DNA of 64,000 nucleotides from VRUE01 sp963816785 (GTDB lineage Bacteria > Actinomycetota > Thermoleophilia > Solirubrobacterales > 70-9): positions 1,550,001 through 1,614,000 of the forward strand of contig CAWFLL010000004.1 in the NCBI GenBank assembly GCA_963816785.1, given 5' to 3'. Below the pieces are notes generated by a model that was not told the origin of the DNA, ran no database searches, and was given only the letters and a program-made list of their open reading frames with translations. Every line of letters begins with the position of its first letter. Position 1 is the stretch's first letter. This document shows, one piece after another, positions 1 to 8,763 of this stretch. The translations under genes and the position numbers were made by a program.

Positions 1-2
1 CG

Positions 3-482
3 AATGCCAAGCAGGACGTCTACGAGTGGAGCGACGAGGTCGGGACCGACGGCGGAGTGGAGCTGATCTCCGCCGGCCTTGGCCAGTTCGGCTCGAGCCT
101 CTTGACGGTCACGTCCGACGGTCACGATGCCTTCTTCTTCACCCGGGACACGCTCGCCAAAAACGACGGGAACGGCACCCTGGTCAAGGTCTACACCGCA
201 CGGGAAGACGGCGGCTTCTTCGTCGTTCCGCCCCCGCCTCAGTGCAAAGCGTCCGACGAGTGCCATGGTCCCGGTAGTACGGCGCCGGCTCCTCCGGTTC
301 TCGGCACCGTCCCGGGTGGCAACGGCAACGTGCCCGCCACGACCCAACGACCGTGCAAACGCGGCTTCGTGCGTCGCGGCAGCCGCTGCGTGAAGCGCTC
401 GCGCAATGGCAGGCGCCGCGCCGGGCACAAAGCAGGCAAGCGCCGCGCAAATCACTCCAGGTCCGCCGGGGAAGATCGATGA
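3..482 (+). CDS. A1: C-terminal end of a large secreted propeller/FnIII-type surface protein (5' end outside window)
   Basis: Only the last ~159 residues are present, open at the window edge. They hold the end of a TolB/PD40-like propeller (DVYEW, then DGHDAFFFTRDTLAKND), the family C-terminal motif (YTAREDGGFFV, PPPP, ASDECHGPGS) and an Arg/Lys-rich tail containing a C-K-R-G-F-V...G-S-R-C pattern. The same ending occurs in A2, A3 and A4 in this window, which supports the assignment. The TGA overlaps the ATG of B1 (ATGA), so the two are translationally coupled. The role is unknown; a cell-surface location is inferred from the secreted full-length relatives. Confidence 0.8.
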   Translation, partial: NAKQDVYEWSDEVGTDGGVELISAGLGQFGSSLLTVTSDGHDAFFFTRDTLAKNDGNGTLVKVYTAREDGGFFVVPPPPQCKASDECHGPGSTAPAPPVLGTVPGGNGNVPATTQRPCKRGFVRRGSRCVKRSRNGRRRAGHKAGKRRANHSRSAGEDR

Positions 483-3202
483 GTGCCCGTAACTTCGCCG
501 TTTGCCTGTTCGCTTCGCTCGCCCTGACCTGCTGCGTAAACGCTCCGGCCCTCGCAAGCCAGGAGATCGACACCTTCGCCGTCACATCCTCCGACTCGCA
601 GGCTGGCGGTCATCCCGATCTGGGCATGACGTTCACGCTTGATGCGCCAGGTGCCCCAGAGGGCGCCCGCAACGTGACCGTCAACACTCCCGAAGGGATC
701 TTCGGCAACCCGAAAGCGGTCACCCAGTGCACGTCCGTCGAATTCGCCCTCGATAGCTGCCCATCCAACGCCCAGGTCGGGCTGATCACCGTCTACGCAA
801 ATCACAACGGTGATCCCAATCGCCTCATGGGCACCGCGCCGATCTACAATCGTGCCCCGGTCGGCGATCAGACGGCTCTTTTCTCCTTCGTCGTTCCGAT
901 CATCGAGGTGCCGGTCTCGATTCCCGTCGAGGTACGTACCGCAAGCGATTTCGGCCTTCGGTTCACAGTCTCGGAGCTCACTCAGCTCGCGCCGCTGGCC
1001 GGCGCCGACATCGTCTTCTGGGGCTTCCCGGCCGACCCCGTCCACGACGCCGATCGCTTCCCAAGGGGGGCCCCCGACGAACCGGCCGGCTGTCCGGGTG
1101 TCGCCGACACCAGCTGCATCAGTCATCCCGTGGCCGCGGCCCTCTTGGTGCGACCGTTGATAAACAACCCATCCGTCTGCACCGGCGCGCCGCTGGTCGC
1201 GGAAATCCAGGTGCAGACATACCAGGATCCGGACCACCCCAGTCAGAAAGAGGCGGCCTATCCGGCCACGACGGGCTGCTACGGCATGACCTTCAAACCG
1301 GTCCTGCAGGGCACGCCGACCACCAAAGAGGCCGATTCCGCCTCCGGGTTCGATTTCAAGCTCAGCGCTTCTCAGCCCCTGGGCAAAGCCGTGACTCCAT
1401 CGTCGATCAAAAAAGCGATCCTGACGTTGCCCGAGGGTTTCACAATCAACCCCGACGCGGCCGACGGGCAGGGGGAATGCCTCGAGTCGCAGGCCAACTT
1501 CGGTAACGAGGATGCCGCCAAATGCCCGGACCAGTCGAAGATCGGGACCTTCGCCATCGGCTCGCCCGCCCTGGCGGGTCCGCTCGAAGGGGCAATCTAC
1601 ATCGGCGAACCGAAGCCGGGAGACCAATACAGGCTGTTCCTGGTCGCCGACGGCTTCGGCATCCATGCGAAGTTCGTCGGCTCTTTCAGGCCCGATCCGG
1701 CGACCGGCAAGATCACCGCCTACATCGAAGACCTGCCGCAGGTCCCGTTCGAAGAATTCCAGCTGCACCTCTTTGCCTCGGACCGCGGGCTAATGGCGAC
1801 CCCGACTCGCTGCACGCTCTATCCGATAATCGCGCGGTTCTTCCCCTGGAACTCAGTCCTCGCCGACGTCACCTCGTCGCAGCTCTTCTCGATCGAGTCC
1901 GGCCCCCGCGGCACGGAGTGCCCCGGTCAGATCCGGCCGTTCCAACCGCGCCTGCTCGCCGGAACGACTAACCCGACTGCCGGCGCCTACAGCGACTTCA
2001 CCCTGAAACTCGACCGTGACGACGGCGATCAGTTCCTCGGCGATCTGAACTTCCGGATGCCTCCCGGCTTCACCGGAAACCTTCGTGGAATCAGCTATTG
2101 CCCGGAGGCAGCAATCCTCGCCGCCGCCCAGAAGTCAGGGCGTGCCGAGCAGGCCGCCCCCAGCTGCCAGGCGTCCTCCCAGATCGGCACCACGAGCGTG
2201 GCCGCCGGGCCCGGCACGCATCCCTTCAATGCGGTGGGGAAGATGTACCTCTCCGGGCCGCTGAAAGGAGCGCCGCTGAGCCTCGCCGCTGTGACGCCCG
2301 CACTGGCTGGTCCGTATGACTACGGTGTGGTGGTCGTCCGAGTGGCGCTGCACGTCGACCCGCTCACCGCCCAGGTATTCGCGGCTTCCGACAAGGTCCC
2401 TCAGATCATCGGCGGCGTCCCGATCAGAATGCGCTCGATTCGCGTCAACATCGACCGCCCCAACTTCACGATCAACCCAACCAATTGCGCCGACCTATCG
2501 GTCGACTCCCAGGGCATAGGCGACCAGGGGACCGTGGTCGGCTTCAGCAGCTATTTCCACGCAATCAACTGTGCGACTCTGCCGTTCCGCCCCAGAATGT
2601 CGATCAAGCAACTGGGCGGCAAGCGTCAGACCAAACGCACGAAGAACCCTCCCCTGCAGTTCGACCTGCTCACGCGGTCGGGTGACGCCAACATCAAATC
2701 GGTCTCGGTCACCTTGCCGAAAGCCTTCGCGATCGACCAGCGCCACCTCGGCAATATCTGCTCGAGAGCGCAACTCGCGGCAGAACGCTGCGCGGGCCGG
2801 CAGCCGATCGGCTCAGCCTGGGTCAGGACTCCCTTGCTTGATCAGCCTCTCGAAGGCCCCGCCTACGCGGTCTCGGGCTTCGGCAAGCTCCCCAGGGTCG
2901 CCTTCATCCTCGACGGCCAAGTTCTGATCATCCCACAGGCCGAATCATCTTCAGTCAACGGTGGCTTCTTGAAGACGGTGGTTCCGCTCGTACCGGACGC
3001 CCCGATTGGCCATTTCCGCCTGACTCTGCTCGGCGGCTCCAAGGGGTATCTGGTCAACACGAAGGATTTGTGCTCGACCAGTTCGGCTGCTGGCGTCGGA
3101 TTCATTGCACATAGCGGGAACCAACTCACCCAACGGGTTCCGGTAAGGACCGCGTGCGGCAACCGCCGTAAGGGCAAGCGCACCCGCCATGTGCGGCGGT
3201 GA
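479..3202 (+). CDS. B1: secreted ~907-aa Cys-repeat protein, type I
   Basis: The ATG overlaps the stop of A1 (ATGA). Residues 1-26 form a signal peptide ending near APALAS. Four related modules follow at roughly residues 64-140, 313-455, 522-660 and 741-880. Each has a [LM]P.GF-like strand, two Cys about 15-25 residues apart, and a S/Q-x-[IV]-G-[TS/L] motif (NAQVGL, QSKIGTF, SSQIGTT, RQPIGSA), usually followed by a PL.G..Y block. The C-terminus is basic (GNRRKGKRTRHVRR). This is the only B copy with no frameshift. No enzymatic motif is visible; an extracellular structural or binding role is inferred. It is closest to B4 (39601-42330). I do not recognise a named family. Confidence 0.85.
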   Translation: MSARNFAVCLFASLALTCCVNAPALASQEIDTFAVTSSDSQAGGHPDLGMTFTLDAPGAPEGARNVTVNTPEGIFGNPKAVTQCTSVEFALDSCPSNAQVGLITVYANHNGDPNRLMGTAPIYNRAPVGDQTALFSFVVPIIEVPVSIPVEVRTASDFGLRFTVSELTQLAPLAGADIVFWGFPADPVHDADRFPRGAPDEPAGCPGVADTSCISHPVAAALLVRPLINNPSVCTGAPLVAEIQVQTYQDPDHPSQKEAAYPATTGCYGMTFKPVLQGTPTTKEADSASGFDFKLSASQPLGKAVTPSSIKKAILTLPEGFTINPDAADGQGECLESQANFGNEDAAKCPDQSKIGTFAIGSPALAGPLEGAIYIGEPKPGDQYRLFLVADGFGIHAKFVGSFRPDPATGKITAYIEDLPQVPFEEFQLHLFASDRGLMATPTRCTLYPIIARFFPWNSVLADVTSSQLFSIESGPRGTECPGQIRPFQPRLLAGTTNPTAGAYSDFTLKLDRDDGDQFLGDLNFRMPPGFTGNLRGISYCPEAAILAAAQKSGRAEQAAPSCQASSQIGTTSVAAGPGTHPFNAVGKMYLSGPLKGAPLSLAAVTPALAGPYDYGVVVVRVALHVDPLTAQVFAASDKVPQIIGGVPIRMRSIRVNIDRPNFTINPTNCADLSVDSQGIGDQGTVVGFSSYFHAINCATLPFRPRMSIKQLGGKRQTKRTKNPPLQFDLLTRSGDANIKSVSVTLPKAFAIDQRHLGNICSRAQLAAERCAGRQPIGSAWVRTPLLDQPLEGPAYAVSGFGKLPRVAFILDGQVLIIPQAESSSVNGGFLKTVVPLVPDAPIGHFRLTLLGGSKGYLVNTKDLCSTSSAAGVGFIAHSGNQLTQRVPVRTACGNRRKGKRTRHVRR

Positions 3203-3480
3203 CAACAGGGTTGTCGCCGCGACTTAAGCAGCGCTTGCATTGCACCCGCCGACTCCATGGCAGCACGAGTTCCAACCAGTGATGCGATTGATGCATGGGC
3301 GAGGCTGGCTTGGATGTCAAAGGGTGCCTCGCCGGACCTAATGGAGATCTACCGGCAGTTCCCCCCCGGCCCAAGCCAGAACCCGACCAGCGCACAGGGG
3401 TTGATGATCTCTCAAAGCGGCAAATACGCCAAACAACGTCTTGGAGGATCAAGCTTCGTCGGCGGACAGCTCGCCGCGGG
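3203..3480. other. Intergenic stretch after B1, no supported gene
   Basis: Short open frames exist here but none has a convincing start, ribosome binding site or recognisable motif. The stretch may hold the decayed 5' part of the TetR remnant that follows, or what remains of the deleted 5' part of A2. Confidence 0.4.
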
Positions 3481-3807
3481 TGGCTACCAGCAACCCTTCT
3501 TCCACGGCTTTCGCAGATCCCACCCGGCCAGCATCAGCAACCCGCCGAATACGTGGCCCATAACCAGCAGGCCCGCATGATCGATGCGATCACGGAGCTG
3601 GTCGCCGAGCGGGGCTATCAGAAGACGACGATCGACTCGATCGCAAAGGGTGCCCGTGTCTCGCTGAAGACCTTCTACGAGCACTATGCGAGTAAGGAGG
3701 AGTGTTTCTTGGCTGCCTTCGATGCCGATGTGGAAGCGGCGGCGGAGATCTTCGGAGAGCTGCTGGACCCGGACATGCCATCGCCCGATCGGATGGCGGT
3801 CGGATAG
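3481..3807 (+). pseudogene. TetR-family regulator, truncated
   Basis: The reading frame gives a TetR-type N-terminal extension (PPGQHQQPAEYVAHNQQ). A complete TetR helix-turn-helix follows: ITELVAERGYQKTTIDSIA, then GARVSLKTFYEHYASKEECF. The same layout is seen in the TetR gene at 22130-22802. The frame stops after about 75 residues of recognisable TetR sequence (DMPSPDRMAVG), so most of the ligand-binding domain is missing. No convincing start codon is seen. It sits between B1 and a truncated A2 and is best read as a remnant inserted into, or left in, the A-B-A-B-C operon. Confidence 0.65.
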
Positions 3808-3817
3808 AACTGCGGGC

Positions 3818-4218
3818 ATGGAGGCCGAGCAGGTTGCGCGTCCCCTCCTCCCCTGGCTGGGTCGCGCCTGTCGCCTAGCGCGAGAGGAGAGTGGCGTCGT
3901 TCAGGTCAAGATCGCGGCGGCGATTGAGGTCAACCAGGCGACGATCGCGCCTTTGAGGACGGCATCGCGAGGCCGAGGCAGCCCGAGGAGGTTCTGATGG
4001 CCTATGCGACCGAGCTCGGTATCGACATCCGCCTGCTGTGGCTTCACGCCTTCGTTTTGCAGATCTTGGGCCTCAACAAGCAGGGGCATCGGGAAGGCAT
4101 GCTGTGGTCAGAGCACAAGGCTGGGTCTGGCTTCAGCCCGGACCAGCTACCCGGCTACGCCAAGGAGCTCGCGGTGTTCGAGGAACGTGGCGAACCACCG
4201 AGCTCATCGCCGTCCTAG
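3818..4218 (+). CDS. XRE-type helix-turn-helix regulator (frameshifted)
   Basis: The ATG at 3818 starts a Cro/C1-type HTH: LGRACRLAREESGVVQVKIA, then AAIEVNQATIA. At about 3950 the frame breaks; reading one base over gives FEDGIARPRQPEEVLMAYAT and ELGID, the normal continuation of such a domain. A single missing base in a GC run explains this. The rest (LWLHAFVLQILG, SGFSPDQLPGYAKELAVFEE) is a short C-terminal domain. In the neighbouring frame the coding signal may continue (TELIAVLDSEAEVEEDPRWD) directly into the A2 remnant. The gene lies between a TetR fragment and truncated A2. A role in controlling this locus is only an inference. Confidence 0.6.
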
Positions 4219-4289
4219 ACTCCGAGGCCGAGGTGGAGGAAGATCCTCGGTGGGATGTCCTGACATGGCGCGGTAACTGCGCGCCGGAA

Positions 4290-4925
4290 GAATTTGGCGT
4301 CCCGATCCGACTCCGGTACCTGGAGATGTACACCTATGACGCGCTTACGGACCAAATCAACTGCCTCTCCTGCCTGCCCACGGGCGAGGCGCGGACGAGC
4401 GACGTCGCGGGCAGTCAGAACGGGATCTTCATGTCCGACGATGGACGCGCCTTCTTCTCGACTCGCGACGCGGTGGTACCGGACGACACAAACGGGATCG
4501 CTGACGTCTACGAGTTCGTCTCCGGCCGGCCACAGGTGATCTCCTCCGACACCGGTGAGACTGACCGAGCGATAACCGGAGAAGCAGAGCTCGTGGGTGT
4601 CAGGTTCGACGGCGTCGACGTCTATTTCGCGACCTTCCAGAAGCTGGTCGCGGGCGACCGCAACGGGCAGGCCCTGCGCTTCAATGACGCGCGTACCGGC
4701 GGCGGCTTCGTGCTCCCACCGCCGGTCTTGCCGTGCGAAGCGGCGGAAGAGTGCCGAGGAACGGGCAGCACCCTTCCCACTCCACCCACGGTCGCAAGCT
4801 CTGCCGGGCTGGGCGCCGGAGGGAACGTCCGGCGGGCCGCCAAGAAGCATCGCTGCTCCAAGCGTCGCGCCGCGAAGCACCGCTGCCGGAAGCAGAAGCA
4901 CAAGAAGCAAGGGGGCGGGCGATGA
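4290..4925 (+). pseudogene. A2: 5'-truncated A-type surface protein (C-terminal module and basic tail only)
   Basis: The frame contains only the last ~210 residues of an A protein: LEMYTYDALTDQINCLSC, NGIFMSDDGRAFFSTRDAVV, DVYEF, DGVDVYFATFQ, TGGGFVLPPP, AAEECRGTGS, then a Lys/Arg/His-rich tail. A3 shows the same order. No signal peptide, propeller start or FnIII modules precede it; upstream in the same frame the sequence reads as the end of the XRE regulator. The N-terminal ~1,000+ codons have therefore been lost or replaced. The TGA overlaps the ATG of B2 (ATGA), so the coupling point is kept. Confidence 0.7.
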
Positions 4926-7724
4926 AGGCGAGTCTCTTGAAGCTGACCGTGCTCGCCGGTCTGGTCGGGGCCTGGTTCCTCGTGCCGGCAGTGTCACAGG
5001 CGTCGGTCCCGATCTACACCCTCAAACCGGCGACCAACTCGAGCCAGGCGGGCGCCCACGCGAACACCGCTCTCACCGTCGAAGTCGGCGTTCGCGACGT
5101 AACCGAGCCGGTCACCCTGCCCTGCGTCTGCAATGCGATCCGAGACTTGAAGATCAACACGCCGGCGGGGCTGATCGCAGTCCCCGGGAACATTCCGAAG
5201 TGCACGGCCGCCGAGTATGCGATCAAGCGCTGTCCGGTCGACTCGCAGCTGGGTCTCGGGGTGATCCGGTTCTTCCCCGAGGAAGACGGCGGCCTCGGGT
5301 ACACGATTACGCCCATTTACAACATGCAGCCTCGCGAGGACCAGCTGGCCTTGCTCGCCACCGTCGCGCCGTTGTCAGAGACACCTATCTATACCGACAT
5401 CACGGCGCGCACCGAGAGCGACTACGGCCTAGAGTTCAAGACGTTCGGGATTCCGAGCATCCAGCCGCCGAACATGATCTCGACCATCTTCTGGGGTGTC
5501 CCCGGTGATCCGGCGCACGATCCATTCCGGGTCCCCTTCGAAGGAATCGGGGCGCCCGGAACCCCACTCAAATCTAAGACGTTTGGCTGCGGCAACGACG
5601 GCGTCAACCCGGTCGCCAATCTGCTCGCCGACGGAACCCCCAGCGGCGAAGCGGACTGCGGATGGGATCCGATCCCGGCCAACAGCCCGATCGTCCCGTT
5701 CGTGCAGAACCCGACCGCATGTCTCGGGGAGACTCTGTTCAACGCGGAAACCCTCGCCTACGACCTCGAGACATCGGAAAAAACAGCGCCGTTCCCGGCG
5801 ATCACCGGCTGCGACCAGCTCAGCTTCGACCCCAGCCTCTCTGCGAAGCCGACCACGACTCAGGCCGAGTCCCCATCCGGGCTCGATGTGAATGTGAACG
5901 TTCCGCAGACCCTCAGCGCGGCGACCCCGACGTCCTCGGCGATTCGCGAGGTCCGCGTCACCCTTCCCCCGGGTTCACGATCAACTCCAGCGCCGCAGAC
6001 GGCAAGACCGCCTGCACCGCAGCGCAGGCGCATTTCAACACTCGCCTACCGGCCGGGTGCCCGGAGCAGGCCAAGGTCGGAACCCTCGCGGTCGAAAGCA
6101 CCCAGTTCCCGTCGCCTGCTGCGCGGCGCGATGTACCTCGGGCGAGCCGCTGCCAGGCAACCGCTACCGGATCTTCTGGGCGTTCGACGGTTTCTCCCTC
6201 CACGTGAAGCTGGCCGGGACCGTCACCCCAGATCCGCAGACTGGCCAGCTGACCGTGACCTTCTCGGATCTCCCGCAGTTCAATTTCCAGAACTTCAACC
6301 TCCACGTCTTCGGAGCGGAGCGGGGCCTCCTGGTCACGCCGACACACTGCGGCACCTATCCGGTGCTGGCCGAGTTCACCCCCTGGGCCTACCCGGAGGT
6401 TCCGAAGCAGAACTCGACCCAGTTCTTCACGATCGACTCTGGACCGAACGGACGGCCCTGCCCAGAGGCCGTGCGCCCATTGGGCCCGAGCTTCACCAGC
6501 GGGGTTTCCGACAACACCGCTGGTGCCCACACCACCTTTTCGGTCGACATCTCTCGGCCGGACGGTGATCAGGCCCTGACGGGCGTCAATGTGACGACCC
6601 CCCCCGGCTTCTCGGCGACCCTGAAGGGAGTCCCCTACTGCCCCGAGTCGGCGATCGCCCAACTGCGGGCCTCCAGCTACACGGGACTGGCTGAGCTCGC
6701 AGCTCCGTCGTGTCCCGCCGCCTCTCAGGTCGGCTCGGTGGTGGCAGGAGCCGGCGCAGGCTCTAGACCGCTCTTCGTCGGCGGCAAGGCCTACTGGGCA
6801 GGGCCCTACAAAGGCGCGCCGCTCAGTCTCGTCATCGTCGTCCCTGCCGTCTCGGGTCCATATGACCTCGGGAACGTCGCCGTGAGGGTCGCCCTGTACG
6901 TCGACCCGATCACCGCCCAGGTGAGGGCAGTCTCCGATCCGCTCCCTCAGATCCTCGAGGGCGTCCCGCCGAGGACAAGGCGAATCCTCGTCAATTTGGA
7001 CCGCAAGGATTTCGCGCTCAACCCAACCAACTGCGATCCGTTCACGCTCGCCGCCCAGGCCTTCGGAGACCAGGGTGCGTCGGCGAGTTTGTCGACTCAC
7101 TTCCAGGTGGCCAACTGCTCCGTCCTTCCCTTCACGCCGAAGCTGGTGCTGCGATTCTCCGGTGGCACCCGGCGGGCCAAGAATCCGGCACTCCATGCCA
7201 CCTTGAACGCCGGCCCCGGGGAAGCCAACATCGCGCGTGTCGTCGTCGTTCTCCCGCACTCGGAGTTTCTCGACAACGCCCACATCAAGGTGCCGTGCAC
7301 GGCCGTGCAGTTCGCAGCCGAAAACTGTCCAGCGGGATCGGTGATAGGACACGCGATCGCCGAGAGCCCCCTGCTCGAAAGGCCGCTTGAAGGACCGGTG
7401 CTCATTCGCAGCTCGGTCCATCGCCTGCCGGATCTGGTGATTGCGCTTCGTGGACAGGTCCGGATCGATCTCGCCGCGCAGGTCAGTTCCGTTCACGAAC
7501 GCCTGCGGGCGAGTTTCAAGGCCCTCCCCGACGTCCCCATCTCGCGATTCCGCCTGGCTCTTGCAGGCGGCAAGAGAGGGCTGCTCGAAAACAGCGAAGA
7601 CCTCTGCCAGGCGCCGCACCACGCCCGGGTCAGAATGGTCGGCCAGAACGACAAGGTGCGCATCGTGAGCGTTCCCGCCAACGCAGAATGTCGGCGAGGC
7701 CGCGCTCAACGACGGCAGCGCTAA
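4922..7724 (+). CDS. B2: secreted Cys-repeat protein, type II (frameshifted)
   Basis: The ATG overlaps the A2 stop. A signal peptide (LKLTVLAGLVGAWFLVPAVS, QAS) precedes the family start SSQAGAHANTALTVEV. The module motifs are present: CPVDSQLGLG, CPEQAKVGTLA, CPAASQVGSVV, CPAGSVIGHA. The frame breaks near 5970 in a CCCCC run (TLPPG is followed by FTINSSAADGKTAC in another frame), near 6110 and near 6145; from about 6150 the frame is open to the TAA. All breaks fit one-base losses. It matches B3 more closely than B1/B4 (shared ESDYGLEF.TFGIP, GCDQLSFDPSLSAKPTT). It is probably a working gene damaged by assembly indels; real inactivation is the alternative. Confidence 0.75.
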
Positions 7725-7771
7725 CATCTCCGATGCCCTCCCTTGCGGGTGGGCGAACAGGGACTACAAGG

Positions 7772-8617
7772 ATGTACAAGCTGCCAGGCCGATCCGTCCG
7801 GGCTGCCCTTCGTGGAGCCAGGCGCCGAGTGCGCGGCAAGGGCAGGCGCGGAGCCATCATCTCAGGCGCGCTCGTCGTCGCGATCGGCCTCCTCGCGGCG
7901 CCCGTCCAGGGCGAGCGCGCCCAGTTCGGCAGCCTGATCGTCTATCTGCGGGGCGGCGTTTCGCCGCGCACGCTTCCCCGCTACCACTCGACGCCCGTCT
8001 CCGTGCGTCTCCAGGCCGGGATCCAGACGGCGGACTCGGTCCCGCTGCCCCGCGTCAAGAAGATCCGCCTTGAACTCGCCTATCGGGGCGTCCTTGACAC
8101 CGAAGGGTTGGCCGTCTGTGCCCGGACCCGCTTGCGCGCGCTTGACTCTCGCCACGCCGTCGCGGCCTGTGGAGCCGCGATAGTCGGAACGGGCAACCTC
8201 TACTCGCGCGTCTTCCTGCCGTCTCAACCCCCGTTCGGTCTCCATTTCCAACTGCTTGCGTTCAACGGCAAGACCGATCAGGGCCAAACCGCGATCTGGG
8301 TCCTCGCCTACTCGCCCAATCCACCGGTTTCCTTCGTCCTCCCCTTCTATGTCCGTCACCAGTCGGGACCCTTTGGCACTGTTCTCGTCAGCGTCGTCCC
8401 GCGCGACATCGGACCGTGGCCTCATTTCGCTCATTTCAACATGGTCGTCGCCCGCCGCTATCGCTACCTCGGTCGCAAGCACAGCTACCTCCGCGCGTCT
8501 TGTCCGCTGCCGCCGCGGTTCACATCGGGCCTCCTCTCGTTGGCCCGCGCCACTTTCAGCATCGAAAATCGTCCCGACTACAACGTGGAAACGGTTCGCA
8601 CCTGCCGTGCAGATTGA
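7772..8617 (+). CDS. C2: secreted ~280-aa four-Cys protein
   Basis: A basic N-terminus (RRRVRGKGRRG) leads into a hydrophobic segment (IISGALVVAIGLLAAP) and a likely cleavage site before ERAQ. The mature part is nearly all beta-like. Four Cys lie in GLAVC, AACG, ASCP and RTC. All four, plus LLAFNGKT and the ATF..L..AR-like block near the end, recur in C4 (42520-43296). It starts 47 bases after B2, so it likely belongs to the same transcript. The ATG at 7772 fits the signal peptide; an upstream in-frame ATG at 7733 is possible. The function is unknown; the protein is probably extracellular. Confidence 0.8.
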   Translation: MYKLPGRSVRAALRGARRRVRGKGRRGAIISGALVVAIGLLAAPVQGERAQFGSLIVYLRGGVSPRTLPRYHSTPVSVRLQAGIQTADSVPLPRVKKIRLELAYRGVLDTEGLAVCARTRLRALDSRHAVAACGAAIVGTGNLYSRVFLPSQPPFGLHFQLLAFNGKTDQGQTAIWVLAYSPNPPVSFVLPFYVRHQSGPFGTVLVSVVPRDIGPWPHFAHFNMVVARRYRYLGRKHSYLRASCPLPPRFTSGLLSLARATFSIENRPDYNVETVRTCRAD

Positions 8618-8641
8618 CCGGTCAGGGTAAGTTCGCGTCGG

Positions 8642-8664
8642 CCCAAATCCCGGAGGAATCTGGG
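8642..8664 (+). terminator. Weak hairpin after C2
   Basis: CCCAAATCC pairs imperfectly with GGAATCTGGG (8 of 10 positions) across a very short loop, followed by CTTTC. It sits just after C2 and could end the locus 1 transcript, but it lacks a real U tract. Confidence 0.25.
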
Positions 8665-8763
8665 CTTTCGGCCAAGTCGCTCAGTCTGACGGTTGGTCTA
8701 TGTTCTAGTTATGACTGGGTCCCGGGTAATGCGTCGATGAAGGCGACGTAGACTCGGATCGCC

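Noticed and set aside
452..1768. Long minus-strand open frame opposite B1
   Set aside because: It is opposite an intact, well-supported gene, is rich in Arg/Gly/Asp without motifs, and has no ribosome binding site; high GC makes such shadows common.
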